A stretch of DNA of 64,000 nucleotides from Mariprofundus ferrinatatus (GCF_002795825.1 NZ_CP018800.1:62001-126000), one strand, 5' to 3'. Positions 1-10,863 are shown, counted from the stretch's first letter. Notes: generated from the sequence alone by a model not told the origin. Numbers and translations: made by a program.

Positions 1-378
1 CCTATAGGCTTTATATCCGGAACGGTCGGTATCGGAGGCGGTACGATGATCGTACCCTTGCTAAGGCGGACCCTGCCTCTGAAAGAGGCGGTTGGTACTG
101 CATCGATGGCCGGCGTATTTATGGTGCTTTGCGCAGTCATCCTGAATTTTTCTCTGGAGCCTGATTGGGTAGGTGTGCTTGTCGAGGATTGGCAGTTTCT
201 GGTTGGGGTATGGATCGGGATTGTATTAATAGTACCGTTTTCTGCGCATAAAGCCGCTGCCCTTCATGGATCGGTAGATGAGGGAAAGCTGCGCCTTGCG
301 CTCAAGACACTGTTTATTGCGCTTTCGCTTGGATTGCTTGGAGCTGCACTTCTGGCGCTGTTTCAGTTCGGGCTTTAA
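1..378 (+). CDS. TauE/SafE-family membrane exporter, C-terminal part
   Basis: The reading frame is open from the first base, so only the last 125 codons of the gene are present. The visible N-terminal stretch GTVGIGGGTMIVPLL is the glycine-rich motif that opens the second repeat of TauE/SafE (DUF81) permeases. Two or three hydrophobic helices follow, and the protein ends in a short hydrophobic tail. Members export sulfite, organosulfonates or other small anions across the inner membrane; the substrate cannot be read from this fragment. The stop codon overlaps the stop of rodA by four bases, so the two genes converge with no room for a terminator. An internal ATG at 46 is not the real start. 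Confidence 0.8.
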   Translation, partial: PIGFISGTVGIGGGTMIVPLLRRTLPLKEAVGTASMAGVFMVLCAVILNFSLEPDWVGVLVEDWQFLVGVWIGIVLIVPFSAHKAAALHGSVDEGKLRLALKTLFIALSLGLLGAALLALFQFGL

Positions 379-1487
379 AGCAGCGGGCTTCCCGGCCGCT
401 GCCAGGGAATACGATCCTTTGATTCGATAGCAACCCGCATGACAAGACCGAGGGCGGCCAGCATGGTGACCAGTGCCGAGCCTCCGTAGCTGATGAAGGG
501 AAGCGGCAAACCCACGACCGGAAGCAGGCCTGAAACCATGCCGATGTTTACGCTGATGTAGAGCAGGAATACCGAAGCCACGCCGATGCAGACCAGCGAG
601 CCGAATCGGGAATGGGCGCGATAACTGATCATCAGAATGCGAGTGATCAGGATGGTATAGAGAACCAGCAGTATGGTGGCTGCGACAAAGCCGCCCTCTT
701 CTGCCAGTACCGCGAAGATAAAGTCGGTGTGCTGTTCAGGCAGGAAGTGCAGGGATGCCTGTGTTCCCTGCATATAACCTTTGCCGAACAGGCCTCCCGA
801 GCCGATCGCAATCGTTGACTGAATCACATGGTAGCCGGCCCCCAGAGGATCTGATTGTGGGTCAAGCAGGGTCAGTACGCGCCGCTTCTGGTAGTCGTGC
901 ATGATGAAGTTCCAGAGTACCGGCAAAGAAGCTAGTGCAAGAACAACAGCAATGCCGAACCAGCGCCATGGCAGCCCGGACGCGATCAGCATTGCCGAGG
1001 CGGCAAACAGCAATACAAGTGTCGTTCCGAGATCGGGCTGAATGACAATCAGAGCTGCGGGTGCAACGGCAAGCATAAGGGCGATTGCCAGATTCGCCAT
1101 GGAGTCGGCCTCACGGCTGGCAAACCAGTGGGCCAGCACAAACATCAGCGCCCACTTCATCAGTTCCGACGGCTGCAGGTTGATTACGCCGAGATCAAGC
1201 CATCGCCTGGCCCCCATCTGGACATCCCCAACCAGCGGCACCAAAGCCAGCAGAATCAGGGCTACGATGTAGAAGGGCCAGCTGGCAAGTCCCAGAAAGC
1301 GAAGCGGAATGAAGCAGAGAAGCAGGAATACAGAGAAGCCGACACTCAGAAATATGAGCTGTTTCTTCCACAGCAATGCATCACCCTGATGTATCGCCGC
1401 ATACAGGGTAATCAGGCCGACCGTGATCAGGCTGGCAACCGATGCAAGCAGAATCCAGTCAACGGAGCGAAGGGCACGGAAGATCAC
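375..1487 (-). CDS. rodA: Rod-shape peptidoglycan glycosyltransferase RodA
   Basis: A 370-residue SEDS-family polytopic membrane protein with about ten hydrophobic helices. It polymerises lipid II into glycan strands for lateral wall growth together with PBP2. Family signatures are visible: PSELMKWA near residue 106, PEQHTDFIFAV at 250-260 and LPFISYGGSALV near the C-terminus. The length matches the family (about 370). It is the last gene of the mreB-mreC-mreD-mrdA-rodA operon. The start is a GTG that overlaps the mrdA stop codon (GTGA), which implies translational coupling. The division paralogue FtsW is an alternative, but the operon context decides for RodA. Confidence 0.95.
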   Translation of the reverse strand: MIFRALRSVDWILLASVASLITVGLITLYAAIHQGDALLWKKQLIFLSVGFSVFLLLCFIPLRFLGLASWPFYIVALILLALVPLVGDVQMGARRWLDLGVINLQPSELMKWALMFVLAHWFASREADSMANLAIALMLAVAPAALIVIQPDLGTTLVLLFAASAMLIASGLPWRWFGIAVVLALASLPVLWNFIMHDYQKRRVLTLLDPQSDPLGAGYHVIQSTIAIGSGGLFGKGYMQGTQASLHFLPEQHTDFIFAVLAEEGGFVAATILLVLYTILITRILMISYRAHSRFGSLVCIGVASVFLLYISVNIGMVSGLLPVVGLPLPFISYGGSALVTMLAALGLVMRVAIESKDRIPWQRPGSPLL

Positions 1488-3319
1488 AGTTGCTGCCCCT
1501 CATCTCTTGCTTCCTCTTTGGCAGCAAGAACCCTGATAATGGCATCTGCAACAGGTGCAGCATCACTGCCGCCATGGCCGCCATGTTCGACAAAAACTGC
1601 AAAAGCGACTTTCGGCTTGTCATAAGGTGCATAGCCCATAAACCACGCATGATCACGATGGCGCTTGAGAATTTCCTGTTTGCTGAGCTTGCCACTCTTT
1701 TCATCATCCTGTGCCATTTTGACCACTTGCGCCGTACCGGTTTTGCCTGCCACCGGCCAGGGGGTGGATCTGAGCGGCCAGTAGGCGGTGCCTCCCGGGC
1801 TGGCAACCACATCGCGCATCGCCTTGCGAACCTGTTCGAGATGTTTCGGATCTACTTCAGCTTGATGCAGGAGTTCAGCCTCCTGATCCGCGAGAAGCTG
1901 CGGCTTGAGGATTTTGCCGCCATTGGCAATGGCCGCAGCAAGGCGGGCAATCTGCAGCGGCGTGGTGGTAAGCTGCCCCTGTCCGATGGCGGTGATCATC
2001 GTTTCACCCCTGAACCAGCGCTTACGTCTGTTGGACTGGCTGGTCATCTCAGCCATCATGTTCGGGCGGTGGGCCGGAATAATGCCACGGGACTCCGGCG
2101 ACAGGTCGATGCCTGTTTTTTCACCCAACCCCCACTGCTGGGCCGAATCACTGATGGCAGCCATGCCGATCTGGTCGGCAAGTTTGTAAAAGTAGACGTC
2201 GCAAGAGTGAACCAGAGAAGAGTGCATGTTAACATTACCGTGCCCCTCCCGCTTCCAGCAGCGCAAGTTTCTGTCGGCCAGTTCAAGATAGCCGGGGCAA
2301 AAGGCGTCACCTCTGGCAAGGCTTGCCTTCTCAGCCAATCCGGCAAGGCCGGTGACAACCTTGAAGGTCGATGCAGGAGGGTAGGCTGCCTGCGTTGCCC
2401 GGTTGAGAAGTGGTTTGTCGGGGTTGTTGAGCCACTGTTGCCACTGCTCCGATTCAAGGCCGGTAATAAAGCGGTTGGTATCGTAGCCGGGCTGACTCAG
2501 CATGCTGATAACTGCGCCGCTTTCAACATCGAGAACAATTACCGCTCCAGTTCTGTCACCCAGCGCCTCCGAGGCGGCTCTCTGCACATCGATATCGAGC
2601 GCCAGTTTCAGCTGTTTACCCATGATTGATGGCGTACGCTTGATCACTGCAATTCGGCGACCGAGGGCATCAACCTCCTCCTGCTGGGAACCCGGAGTTC
2701 CGTGCAGAAGTGATTCAAATGATTTTTCTGCGCCGGTTCGACCGATAAACTCGGTGGGTAGAAATCCTTCATCGAGATCGGATTGGCGGGCAAGGGAGAG
2801 GTAGCCGATCAGGTGGGCGGTAAGTTCGCTGTAGGGGTAGTGGCGGTAACTTCCTGCTTCAACATCGACACCGGAGAGCCGGTGAAGACGGGAGGCGATG
2901 GGGGAAACCTGCTGCCACTGCAGTTTGTCATCAAGAAGGACCGGGCGGTCGGGGCGTGCCGATGCGATGCGCTTTCGGATATGCACCTGTTTGGCAGGGC
3001 TCCATGCCAGTGCTTCGGAAAGTTGAACCAGGGTCTCATCCAGATTGGCAACGCGTTCCGGGATCAGCAGTACCCGATAGGCGATTTTATTGACGGCCAG
3101 ACCGTTGCCGTTGGCGTCAACGATTTCACCCCGTACGGGCAGCACGGGAATAATATTCAACCGGTTTTCGTCCGCCTGCAGCGCCAGCTTTTCATGCTGC
3201 GACCACTGCAACTGCAACAGGTTCAGTAAAAGGCCGCCGAGAAGCAGTGGGGTAACTGCATAAAAGAAGAGCATGCGCAGATCAAAGCGCTGGCGGCTTT
3301 CAAGCTGGTTTTTGCGCAT
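1484..3319 (-). CDS. mrdA: Penicillin-binding protein 2 (elongasome DD-transpeptidase)
   Basis: A 611-residue class B penicillin-binding protein anchored by one N-terminal membrane helix (about residues 16-38). The dimerisation (pedestal) domain occupies roughly 50-220. The transpeptidase domain carries all three active-site motifs: STFK at 317-320 with the acylated serine, SCD at 372-374, and KTG at 526-528. It cross-links peptidoglycan in the periplasm with RodA as glycosyltransferase partner. The ATG lies 20 bases inside the mreD reading frame, so the genes overlap and are probably coupled. The length is normal for the family. Confidence 0.96.
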   Translation of the reverse strand: MRKNQLESRQRFDLRMLFFYAVTPLLLGGLLLNLLQLQWSQHEKLALQADENRLNIIPVLPVRGEIVDANGNGLAVNKIAYRVLLIPERVANLDETLVQLSEALAWSPAKQVHIRKRIASARPDRPVLLDDKLQWQQVSPIASRLHRLSGVDVEAGSYRHYPYSELTAHLIGYLSLARQSDLDEGFLPTEFIGRTGAEKSFESLLHGTPGSQQEEVDALGRRIAVIKRTPSIMGKQLKLALDIDVQRAASEALGDRTGAVIVLDVESGAVISMLSQPGYDTNRFITGLESEQWQQWLNNPDKPLLNRATQAAYPPASTFKVVTGLAGLAEKASLARGDAFCPGYLELADRNLRCWKREGHGNVNMHSSLVHSCDVYFYKLADQIGMAAISDSAQQWGLGEKTGIDLSPESRGIIPAHRPNMMAEMTSQSNRRKRWFRGETMITAIGQGQLTTTPLQIARLAAAIANGGKILKPQLLADQEAELLHQAEVDPKHLEQVRKAMRDVVASPGGTAYWPLRSTPWPVAGKTGTAQVVKMAQDDEKSGKLSKQEILKRHRDHAWFMGYAPYDKPKVAFAVFVEHGGHGGSDAAPVADAIIRVLAAKEEARDEGQQL

Positions 3320-3707
3320 AGAGGCTCGTCAGCAGATACCAGATTGGCACACACAGGCAGAGTGTTAATAGTACAGCAGCCATTTCCCACCCCGGCTGCA
3401 ACAGGGAAAGTATCGCAATAACCATCAGCGCTACGCGCTGGGGCAGCCCTGAACCGAGGTGCTGATCGAAGTAGATCATGGCCAAGGGAATCAGCGCGAT
3501 AACAGCAAAACTGATGCCGACTGACCAGTGCAGCACGATGTCGTGAATAAAGATGCCCGGAAGTACCCAAATCCAGTTGTGGCGTTTTGCGAGAATACCG
3601 GCCAGCAGCAGCGCCATAGCCCAGTCGGGCTGGGTCAGAGAAGATGAGAAAGCGAGATTTAGGCTGAGCCCAAGAAGCGACAGCAGGACAACGGATGTGG
3701 CAATCAT
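3300..3707 (-). CDS. mreD: Rod shape-determining membrane protein MreD
   Basis: A small, very hydrophobic protein with about five predicted helices, linking MreB/MreC to the wall-synthesis enzymes. I place the start at the ATG ending at 3707, because it forms an ATGA overlap with the mreC stop; this gives 135 residues. A longer frame opens upstream to 3752, but its extra 15 residues would lie inside mreC and are not hydrophobic. MreD is poorly conserved in sequence, so the call relies on size, topology and position between mreC and mrdA. Confidence 0.88.
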   Translation of the reverse strand: MIATSVVLLSLLGLSLNLAFSSSLTQPDWAMALLLAGILAKRHNWIWVLPGIFIHDIVLHWSVGISFAVIALIPLAMIYFDQHLGSGLPQRVALMVIAILSLLQPGWEMAAVLLTLCLCVPIWYLLTSLYAQKPA

Positions 3708-4501
3708 GGGGCTGCAGTGCTGTCGTGAAGGTGTGATGCAACTGCCAGCCAATTGTCTCGTCGCCAGTGGGCTGCCGGTGCAGCTGAAACCTTAACGAAC
3801 AATTCGCCGGGGACACTCTGCACCTCGTTAATACGAGCGACAGCGATACCGGGTGGAAACAGGCCGCCTGCGCCGCTGGTATAGAGCACCTGTCCCTGAG
3901 CGAGTTCAAACTCCTCGGGCACGAATTCGATAGAGAGGCTCTCGCCCTGCCCTCGTGCCAAAGCAGCCAGCGAGGTGCCAGGGATGGTTACGGGGACAGC
4001 AATGGAGGCATCAAAGATAGTGCGGACTGTCGCATGGTTTTCAGCAGTGGTGTCGACAACGCCAACCAACCCTTCGCTGGAGACGATGACATCATCCTTT
4101 GAAACGCCGTATACCTGCAGAATGATGCGCTGGCTCATTGCCTCCGGGCTGCGCCCGCGTACTTTGGCGGCATGCCAGCGATAACCGGTGATGCCGGCAA
4201 TATCGAGGATGTTGCGCAGCTGTCTGTTCTCTTCACGTAAAGAGCTTGCTTCCTGAATGAGCGCTGCCTGCTGCTGAGCTTTTTTCCGGAAAGCCAGATA
4301 ATCGCCTTGCAGTTTCTGCCGATCAGAAAACCAGAGGCTGATCTCCTCCCACCACTGGACAGGTGCATGTAGTGCTTCAAGTGCTGGCCAGGTGGCCAGC
4401 ATGGGCCATGAACCGGAGGATACCCGGGCAATCAGTAGCAGGCCTGCAACAACCATCACACTTACCACCCACACTCTGTAGCGTCGTCTGACGGTTCTCA
4501 C
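3704..4501 (-). CDS. mreC: Rod shape-determining protein MreC
   Basis: A 265-residue bitopic protein: short basic N-terminus, a membrane helix around residues 10-28, a coiled-coil stretch around 65-100 rich in Lys, Gln and Glu, then the periplasmic beta-domain. The stretch GLVGVVD and the later VLYTSGAGGLFPPGI match MreC beta-barrel signatures. MreC forms a periplasmic scaffold that activates PBP2. The start is GTG, three bases after the mreB stop, so it is translated in the same operon. Confidence 0.93.
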   Translation of the reverse strand: MRTVRRRYRVWVVSVMVVAGLLLIARVSSGSWPMLATWPALEALHAPVQWWEEISLWFSDRQKLQGDYLAFRKKAQQQAALIQEASSLREENRQLRNILDIAGITGYRWHAAKVRGRSPEAMSQRIILQVYGVSKDDVIVSSEGLVGVVDTTAENHATVRTIFDASIAVPVTIPGTSLAALARGQGESLSIEFVPEEFELAQGQVLYTSGAGGLFPPGIAVARINEVQSVPGELFVKVSAAPAAHWRRDNWLAVASHLHDSTAAP

Positions 4502-4504
4502 AGT

Positions 4505-5614
<1,110 letters not shown>

Positions 5615-5668
5615 TTATACCGGCACCTGAAGTGAGGGATTTTCCGGTCAGGCAGTCTTTGGAGGCAG

Positions 5669-6427
5669 CTAGTTGAAATCCACCCAGACCGGAGCGTGAT
5701 CGCTGGGTCGCTCTCTGGCTCGGTAATCCGTAGCAACACCTGCAGCTGCCGGTTGCATCAGAGGGGTGGCAAGCAGATGGTCGATGCGGATACCCCAGCG
5801 GCGGCGAAACGCATTCATGCGGTAATCCCACCAGCTGAACATCGGCTCATCGGGATAAAGCTCCCGTACCGTATCGACAAGCCCCAGATTTATAATCTCG
5901 GCAAACATTTCACGCTCATCGTCGGAGCACATGATTTTGCCCTGCCAGCGCTTGGGGTCGTGGACATCGGAATCGGCAGGCGCAATATTGAAATCACCGA
6001 GTACCACCAGCCTTTCGTGTTTTTCCATCTCCAGTTTCAGAAAATCCCTGAAAGCGGATAGCCAGGCGAATTTGTATGCGTATTTCTCCGAACCCACCTC
6101 CTGGCCGTTGGGGATATAGACATTAACGATGCGCACGCCATCAATGGTGGCAGCCAGAAGCCGCTGCTGCGGATCATCAAACTCCGGAATGCCGGATACG
6201 ATCTCGCCTGCTTCCTGCCGACTGAGGATAGCAACGCCGTTATAGGTTTTCTGGCCAGAAAAAATGACCCGATAGCCGGCAGCCTCGATCTCAGGAGCAG
6301 GGAACTTCTCATCGGGCAGTTTGGTCTCCTGCAGTGCCACAATGTCCGGCTCGAATTCGGTGAGGTATTCAAGCAGATGCGGCAGGCGCACATTCAGGGA
6401 GTTCACATTCCAGGTGGTGATTCGCAT
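5669..6427 (-). CDS. xthA: Exodeoxyribonuclease III
   Basis: A 252-residue exonuclease/endonuclease/phosphatase-fold enzyme that acts as AP endonuclease and 3'-5' exonuclease in base-excision repair. Visible motifs are TWNVNSLNVR at the N-terminus, LQETKLPD (metal-binding Glu), GDFNIAPAD in the centre and RIDHLLAT plus SDHAPVW (catalytic Asp-His) near the end. The start at 6427 (MRITTWNVN) is the family's usual one; the frame opens 20 codons earlier but that leader is not conserved in type. It lies upstream of mreB on the same strand, 126 bases away, and probably has its own transcript. Confidence 0.95.
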   Translation of the reverse strand: MRITTWNVNSLNVRLPHLLEYLTEFEPDIVALQETKLPDEKFPAPEIEAAGYRVIFSGQKTYNGVAILSRQEAGEIVSGIPEFDDPQQRLLAATIDGVRIVNVYIPNGQEVGSEKYAYKFAWLSAFRDFLKLEMEKHERLVVLGDFNIAPADSDVHDPKRWQGKIMCSDDEREMFAEIINLGLVDTVRELYPDEPMFSWWDYRMNAFRRRWGIRIDHLLATPLMQPAAAGVATDYRARERPSDHAPVWVDFN

Positions 6428-6563
6428 AGGCTGATGATGTACGGCATGCCACAGACACTCAAGCAGGAATCCGATTCGCTGCGGCATGGTTTATGCTCAA
6501 GTCTGTTGGTGGCAGAGCGATAGATTTGTATAAGAAGCCGAAATTGATAAGAAGGAGAGAGCC

Positions 6564-6779
6564 ATGAAGAGCAGCCGAGCCAAAGCGATCGCAGAATCTT
6601 TTTCCCGCATCAGTTCCTTTGCAGTTGAGAACAGGGATAAAGGGGTATGTGTCCATTATCGGGACAATCATGCCTACTTTATTCGTGAAGCCTGCTTCTG
6701 GTCATTTGTCTTCAGACTGGGTTATGCCGGCCATGAAGAGGGTCAGATTGCAGAGATTGAGGCCGAACTAACCGCCTGA
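6564..6779 (+). CDS. Small hypothetical protein, 71 aa
   Basis: A short ORF with a good ribosome site (AAGGAGAG six bases before the ATG). The product is soluble in character: a basic N-terminal helix-like part, two cysteines in the middle, an aromatic cluster (CFWSFVFRLGY) and an acidic end. I do not recognise a family. Its 3' end overlaps the 3' end of lgt on the other strand by 12 bases. The good SD and isolated position between divergent genes favour a real gene. Confidence 0.5.
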   Translation: MKSSRAKAIAESFSRISSFAVENRDKGVCVHYRDNHAYFIREACFWSFVFRLGYAGHEEGQIAEIEAELTA

Positions 6780-7577
6780 AAAAGGTTCGCCTCTCCTGCC
6801 CAGCCACAGTCTGGCGAGCCAGGCAAGGCCCACTATCAGCATTGCTGATGAGAGCAGCATGCCCATCGTGACGGAGCCAAAGAGAAAGCCCAACTGTTCG
6901 TCCGGTTCCCGGAAGTTTTCACAGAAGATGCGTGCGACGGCATAGCCGGTCAGGAAGATCGCGACGCGTGCTCCGGCAGGCCAGACTTGCTTGCGTACCA
7001 GCCACAGAATGATAAACAGCAGCAGGCCTTCAAGTGCCATCTCGTAGAGCTGACTCGGGTGCCGGGGATCAGGGCCGGCATGCGGGAAGACCATGCCCCA
7101 CGGCACGTCGGTGGTGCGGCCCCAAAGCTCACCGTTAATGAAGTTTCCGATGCGTCCGAACATTAATCCGAGCGGAGCTACGGTGAAGAAGCGGTCGGCA
7201 AGTTCAAGGAACGGAAGGTCGTGTTTTCTGCAGTACCACCAGCCGGTAACCAGCGGTCCGATCATGCCGCCATGGAACGACATGCCACCCTGCCAGATAT
7301 AGAGCGCTTCAAGCGGATGGTCGATGTAGTAACCGAAGTTGTAGAACAGTACATAGGCGATGCGGCCACCGAGAATTACACCGAGAATCAGCGTAGTAAA
7401 AAGCCCTTCATAGGCCTCGTTGCTGACACGGGTTTCCCACAGGCCTGCCTGTTTCAGCTGCAGGCGGACCAGATACCAGGTGGCAAAGAAGCCGGCGATA
7501 TACATCAGTCCATACCAGTGGATGGCGACAGGTCCCAGCTGCAGGGCTACGGGGTCAATACCGCTCCAGACCATCAC
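6768..7577 (-). CDS. lgt: Prolipoprotein diacylglyceryl transferase
   Basis: A 269-residue inner-membrane enzyme with about seven helices that transfers diacylglycerol from phosphatidylglycerol to the lipobox cysteine of prolipoproteins. The Lgt signature [14 protein letters not shown] is at residues 141-154, and the phosphatidylglycerol-binding region HGGM lies near 102. The predicted lipoproteins in this window (the DUF411 and TlpA-like proteins) would be substrates. The gene overlaps uppP by four bases and follows it in one transcription unit. Confidence 0.95.
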   Translation of the reverse strand: MMVWSGIDPVALQLGPVAIHWYGLMYIAGFFATWYLVRLQLKQAGLWETRVSNEAYEGLFTTLILGVILGGRIAYVLFYNFGYYIDHPLEALYIWQGGMSFHGGMIGPLVTGWWYCRKHDLPFLELADRFFTVAPLGLMFGRIGNFINGELWGRTTDVPWGMVFPHAGPDPRHPSQLYEMALEGLLLFIILWLVRKQVWPAGARVAIFLTGYAVARIFCENFREPDEQLGFLFGSVTMGMLLSSAMLIVGLAWLARLWLGRRGEPFSGG

Positions 7578-8344
7578 AGCACCAGCCAGAACAGCAGGCC
7601 GCCGAAGAGAATCCGGTAGATGCCGAAGGCGACAAAGGTAAAGTGTTCAAGGAAGCTGATGAAGAGTCGCATGACCAGCCAGGCCGAGACAAAAGCAACT
7701 ACAAACCCGACAGCAAGCGCCAGAAAATTGGAGCCTGTGAAATCCTGATAATGTTTGAGCAGATCAAAACCGCTGGCAGCCATCATCACGGGAAGTGCCA
7801 GCAGGAATGAGAACTCCGCGCTGGCCTTGCGGTCAACCCCGACGAGCAGGGCGCCGATGATGGATGCGCCGGCACGACTGGTACCCGGAACAAGCGCGAA
7901 AACCTGTGCAATTCCGATCCAGAGTGCCTGCCTGTAACTTACGTCCTCAACGCGTTTTACCGGATATCCGCGATCCCGGTGAAGGTATTCAACGATCAGA
8001 AAGATGATGCCGCCAACAATGAACATGGTGGCAACCGTTTCGATGGTGAACATTGCCTTGATCTGTTTGTGGAACAGCAGCCCGACAAGGCCGATCGGAA
8101 TGAATGCGAGCACCACCTTTTTCCAAAGATCAAGATGCATAAGCGTGAATTTTTCACGGTAGTTTGCAACCACGGCGAGAATGGCGGCCAGCTGGATGAT
8201 CACCTCAAAGGCCTTGTTGCCGTCGTTCTGTTCAACACCCAGCCAGTGGCTGGCGACGATCAGGTGGCCGGTAGAGGAGATAGGCAGAAACTCAGTGGCT
8301 CCCTCGATCAGCCCCAGCCATATCGCCTGTAGTATATCCATCAA
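7574..8344 (-). CDS. uppP: Undecaprenyl-diphosphatase UppP (BacA family)
   Basis: A 256-residue polytopic membrane protein that dephosphorylates undecaprenyl diphosphate, recycling the lipid carrier for peptidoglycan synthesis. Both family motifs are present: [15 protein letters not shown] at residues 14-28, and PGTSRAGAS near residue 155, with the catalytic Glu, Ser and Arg. Two adjacent ATG codons can start it (8344 or 8341). It is divergent from sppA across a 118-base gap that must hold both promoters. Confidence 0.94.
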   Translation of the reverse strand: MMDILQAIWLGLIEGATEFLPISSTGHLIVASHWLGVEQNDGNKAFEVIIQLAAILAVVANYREKFTLMHLDLWKKVVLAFIPIGLVGLLFHKQIKAMFTIETVATMFIVGGIIFLIVEYLHRDRGYPVKRVEDVSYRQALWIGIAQVFALVPGTSRAGASIIGALLVGVDRKASAEFSFLLALPVMMAASGFDLLKHYQDFTGSNFLALAVGFVVAFVSAWLVMRLFISFLEHFTFVAFGIYRILFGGLLFWLVL

Positions 8345-8462
8345 CAGTCACCCTCACATGTTGGTTGTGCTTTAAAAGCTGCGCTACCCTACGTGATGTT
8401 TTTTCGAAACAACACTGCTACGCTAAGCCATATATGTTGTCTGCCCTGAAAGGAATAGAGAT

Positions 8463-10298
8463 ATGAGAAAATTCTTCAGCACACTGATGATCTGGATGGA
8501 TCGTTTGCGCCGTGTTCTTGTCAACGGCTTCTTTATCCTGTTTCTGGTGCTGTTTGTCGTGGCGATATCGATCGAGCAGCCGGAGGTTCCGGAGAGTGCT
8601 GCTCTCGTGCTCAATCCGAAAGGCGCGATTGTTGAGGAGCTGGATCTTCCCGCCCCCTCGCTGTTTCCGCTGAACTCTTCGCTGGGAGCACCGCATCAGA
8701 CTAGGCTTCATGACCTGATTCGCGTGATTCGTGTGGCCAGGGATGATGAACGCATCCGCTTGATGGTGTTGAAGCTGGATGAGATGGGAGACGCCCCGCT
8801 CTCCACATTGCAGGAGATAAGGGGAGCTATTGAGGCTTTCAAAGAATCCGGCAAGATGGTGATCGCGGTTGGTCCGAATTACAGCCAGTCACAGTATTAT
8901 CTGGCTGCAACGGCGGACCGCATCTTCATTGATCCGCTTGGCATTGTGGCCATTAAGGGATTCAGTATCTATCGCAATTATTTCAAGGATGCGCTGAATA
9001 AACTGAATGTGGATGTCCAGCTGTTCAGGGCGGGTGAATACAAGGCGGCGGCGGAGCCCCTGGTGCGCAACGACATGTCCGATGAAGACCGCAAAGCCAA
9101 TCGTGCTCTGCTGGATCAGCTGTGGTCTGAGTACAAAGACGATATTGCTGCCCTGCGCAACATCAATGCTGAGCGGATGCAGCAGGTGTTGGACAAGCCG
9201 TCACTCTATCTGGCCAGTCATAACGGCAGCCTTGCCGGGCTGGCAAAAGCGGAGGGGTTGGCGGACCAGCTGGCCCGTCCCGGCGCTATCGATGAATATA
9301 TTGCAGGAGCCATGGGCGTAGAGGATGGCAGCTATCCATCAGTTGATTTCAGGGGGTATCTGGCAGTCATCGGTGATCAGCAGGAAGGCACGCTGGAAAA
9401 CCGGATCGGTATTATCTCTGCCAGTGGCATGATTCTCGACGGCAAGCAGCCTCCGGGCACGGTCGGCAGCTCCTCAATGCTGGCGATGCTTGATGAGGCG
9501 CGGCGTGATGACGCCATCAAGGCGGTAGTACTGCGAATCGATAGCCCCGGCGGCAGCGCGCAGGCTTCAGAGGTGATTCACAGTGGCATCATGCGGTTGA
9601 AGGCGGCGGGTAAGCCGGTGATTGTTTCGATGGGCAGTGTGGCGGCATCCGGAGGTTACATGATTGCGGCACCGGCTGACGAGATCTGGGCCTCCCCATC
9701 CACTGTAACCGGTTCGATCGGTGCTTTCGGCGTGCTGGCCAATGTCGGTAAAGGGTTGGAGAAGCTCGGTATCCACAGCGATGGGCTTGGAACCACATCC
9801 GTTGCCGGTGGAGTGCGGGCCGATCGCCCGCTTCCTGATGAGTTGAAAAAGGTGGTGCAGCTATCGATCCAGCATGTCTATGACCGCTTCCTCAATATCG
9901 TGTCAGAAGGTCGCGGCATCGACAGAGAGAAAGTAGAGAGCATTGCAGAGGGGAGAGTCTGGACAGGGCTTGATGCCAAGCGCCTTGGTCTGATCGATGG
10001 CCTTGGTGGTTTTGACGATGCGGTGGCTGCAGCAGCCCGGCATGCCGGGCTCAAAGATTACGATGTGGAGTGGGTTACGCCGGCTCAAAGTTTCAGGGAG
10101 ATGCTGATCATGAAGCTGTTGGGGAGTGCTGACGTTATGCTCTCCTACCTGCAGGCAGGCGATCCTGTGGTGCAGTTGTTCGGTATGAGGCAGGCCCCAC
10201 TCTGGCTACAGGAAGTCACTCAGTTAAGGCGCCTGATGCCGCTTTCCGATGCTCGGCCCTCGCTGCTAACAGTTTGTAATCTGAAAGTGACGCCATAA
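8463..10298 (+). CDS. sppA: Signal peptide peptidase SppA, 67-kDa type
   Basis: A 611-residue inner-membrane serine protease that degrades cleaved signal peptides. An N-terminal membrane helix spans about residues 17-37. Two tandem ClpP-like domains follow. The catalytic Lys of the N-terminal domain is visible in GEYKAAAEP (K194) and the nucleophilic Ser in VAASGGYM (S396), matching the Ser/Lys dyad split between two domains in long-form SppA. The ATG has AAAGGAATAG in front. It stands alone, divergent from uppP, and the metal-efflux locus begins just downstream. Confidence 0.93.
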   Translation: MRKFFSTLMIWMDRLRRVLVNGFFILFLVLFVVAISIEQPEVPESAALVLNPKGAIVEELDLPAPSLFPLNSSLGAPHQTRLHDLIRVIRVARDDERIRLMVLKLDEMGDAPLSTLQEIRGAIEAFKESGKMVIAVGPNYSQSQYYLAATADRIFIDPLGIVAIKGFSIYRNYFKDALNKLNVDVQLFRAGEYKAAAEPLVRNDMSDEDRKANRALLDQLWSEYKDDIAALRNINAERMQQVLDKPSLYLASHNGSLAGLAKAEGLADQLARPGAIDEYIAGAMGVEDGSYPSVDFRGYLAVIGDQQEGTLENRIGIISASGMILDGKQPPGTVGSSSMLAMLDEARRDDAIKAVVLRIDSPGGSAQASEVIHSGIMRLKAAGKPVIVSMGSVAASGGYMIAAPADEIWASPSTVTGSIGAFGVLANVGKGLEKLGIHSDGLGTTSVAGGVRADRPLPDELKKVVQLSIQHVYDRFLNIVSEGRGIDREKVESIAEGRVWTGLDAKRLGLIDGLGGFDDAVAAAARHAGLKDYDVEWVTPAQSFREMLIMKLLGSADVMLSYLQAGDPVVQLFGMRQAPLWLQEVTQLRRLMPLSDARPSLLTVCNLKVTP

Positions 10299-10343
10299 CT
10301 GCTTTCATTCTGTTTTAATAAACATGGGACTATTTTGCCAGCC

Positions 10344-10772
10344 ATGGTGATTCGAAAACTGCATATTCGAGGTGTTTCCCGGCTGGTGGCCGGGCTCTTT
10401 GCCTTGCAGCTTTTTGCGGGCGCCTTCTGCATGATGGCGCCTGAGTTGCACGCCGCTCCGATGAGCCAAATGGCATCTCACAGCATGGTTTCCCATGATA
10501 TGGCGGCTGCCGAGCATTGTGCTCCACCGGTGCATCAAACTCAGAATAGTGGCGATCAATCTGCATGTTCTCACTGCAATCAACCGGATGAACTTCTTCA
10601 GTCTGCACAACTGCAGTTTGCCACAGATCTTCCGCTGTTCTTATATGTCGGCCCGCCTTTGCAGCCAGCTGCTATGCAGCAGCCTGTTATGGGGTTTGCT
10701 TCCCAGGTGCCGACCGGCCCGCCGAAAAGTTCAACGCTTCTCTATCACACGACACAACGAATCCGTATTTGA
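10344..10772 (+). CDS. Cys/His/Met-rich exported protein at head of metal-efflux operon
   Basis: A 142-residue protein with an N-terminal hydrophobic segment (about residues 10-32) that looks like a signal peptide. The mature part is rich in Met, His and Cys: MSQMASHSMVSHDM, then EHCAPPVH and CSHCNQPDELL. This composition resembles small periplasmic proteins of the DUF2946 type found beside copper-efflux genes, but I cannot assign a family firmly. The start is the ATG at 10344; a TTG three codons earlier is possible, and the ribosome site is weak. It lies about 90 bases before cusC on the same strand. A role in periplasmic metal binding is inference. Confidence 0.65.
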   Translation: MVIRKLHIRGVSRLVAGLFALQLFAGAFCMMAPELHAAPMSQMASHSMVSHDMAAAEHCAPPVHQTQNSGDQSACSHCNQPDELLQSAQLQFATDLPLFLYVGPPLQPAAMQQPVMGFASQVPTGPPKSSTLLYHTTQRIRI

Positions 10773-10863
10773 TTCGCGCTTTCTGCTGATTTCCTGACCC
10801 GGATGGGTTCGGGAATGTGCTGCTGTTTCCAGTTTGCACATCAATACCTGGCAGGAGGCATTT

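Noticed and set aside
1442-2629. 395-codon plus-strand ORF opposite mrdA
   Set aside because: It is a shadow of the PBP2 gene; its translation has no recognisable domain and the minus-strand product has all active-site motifs.
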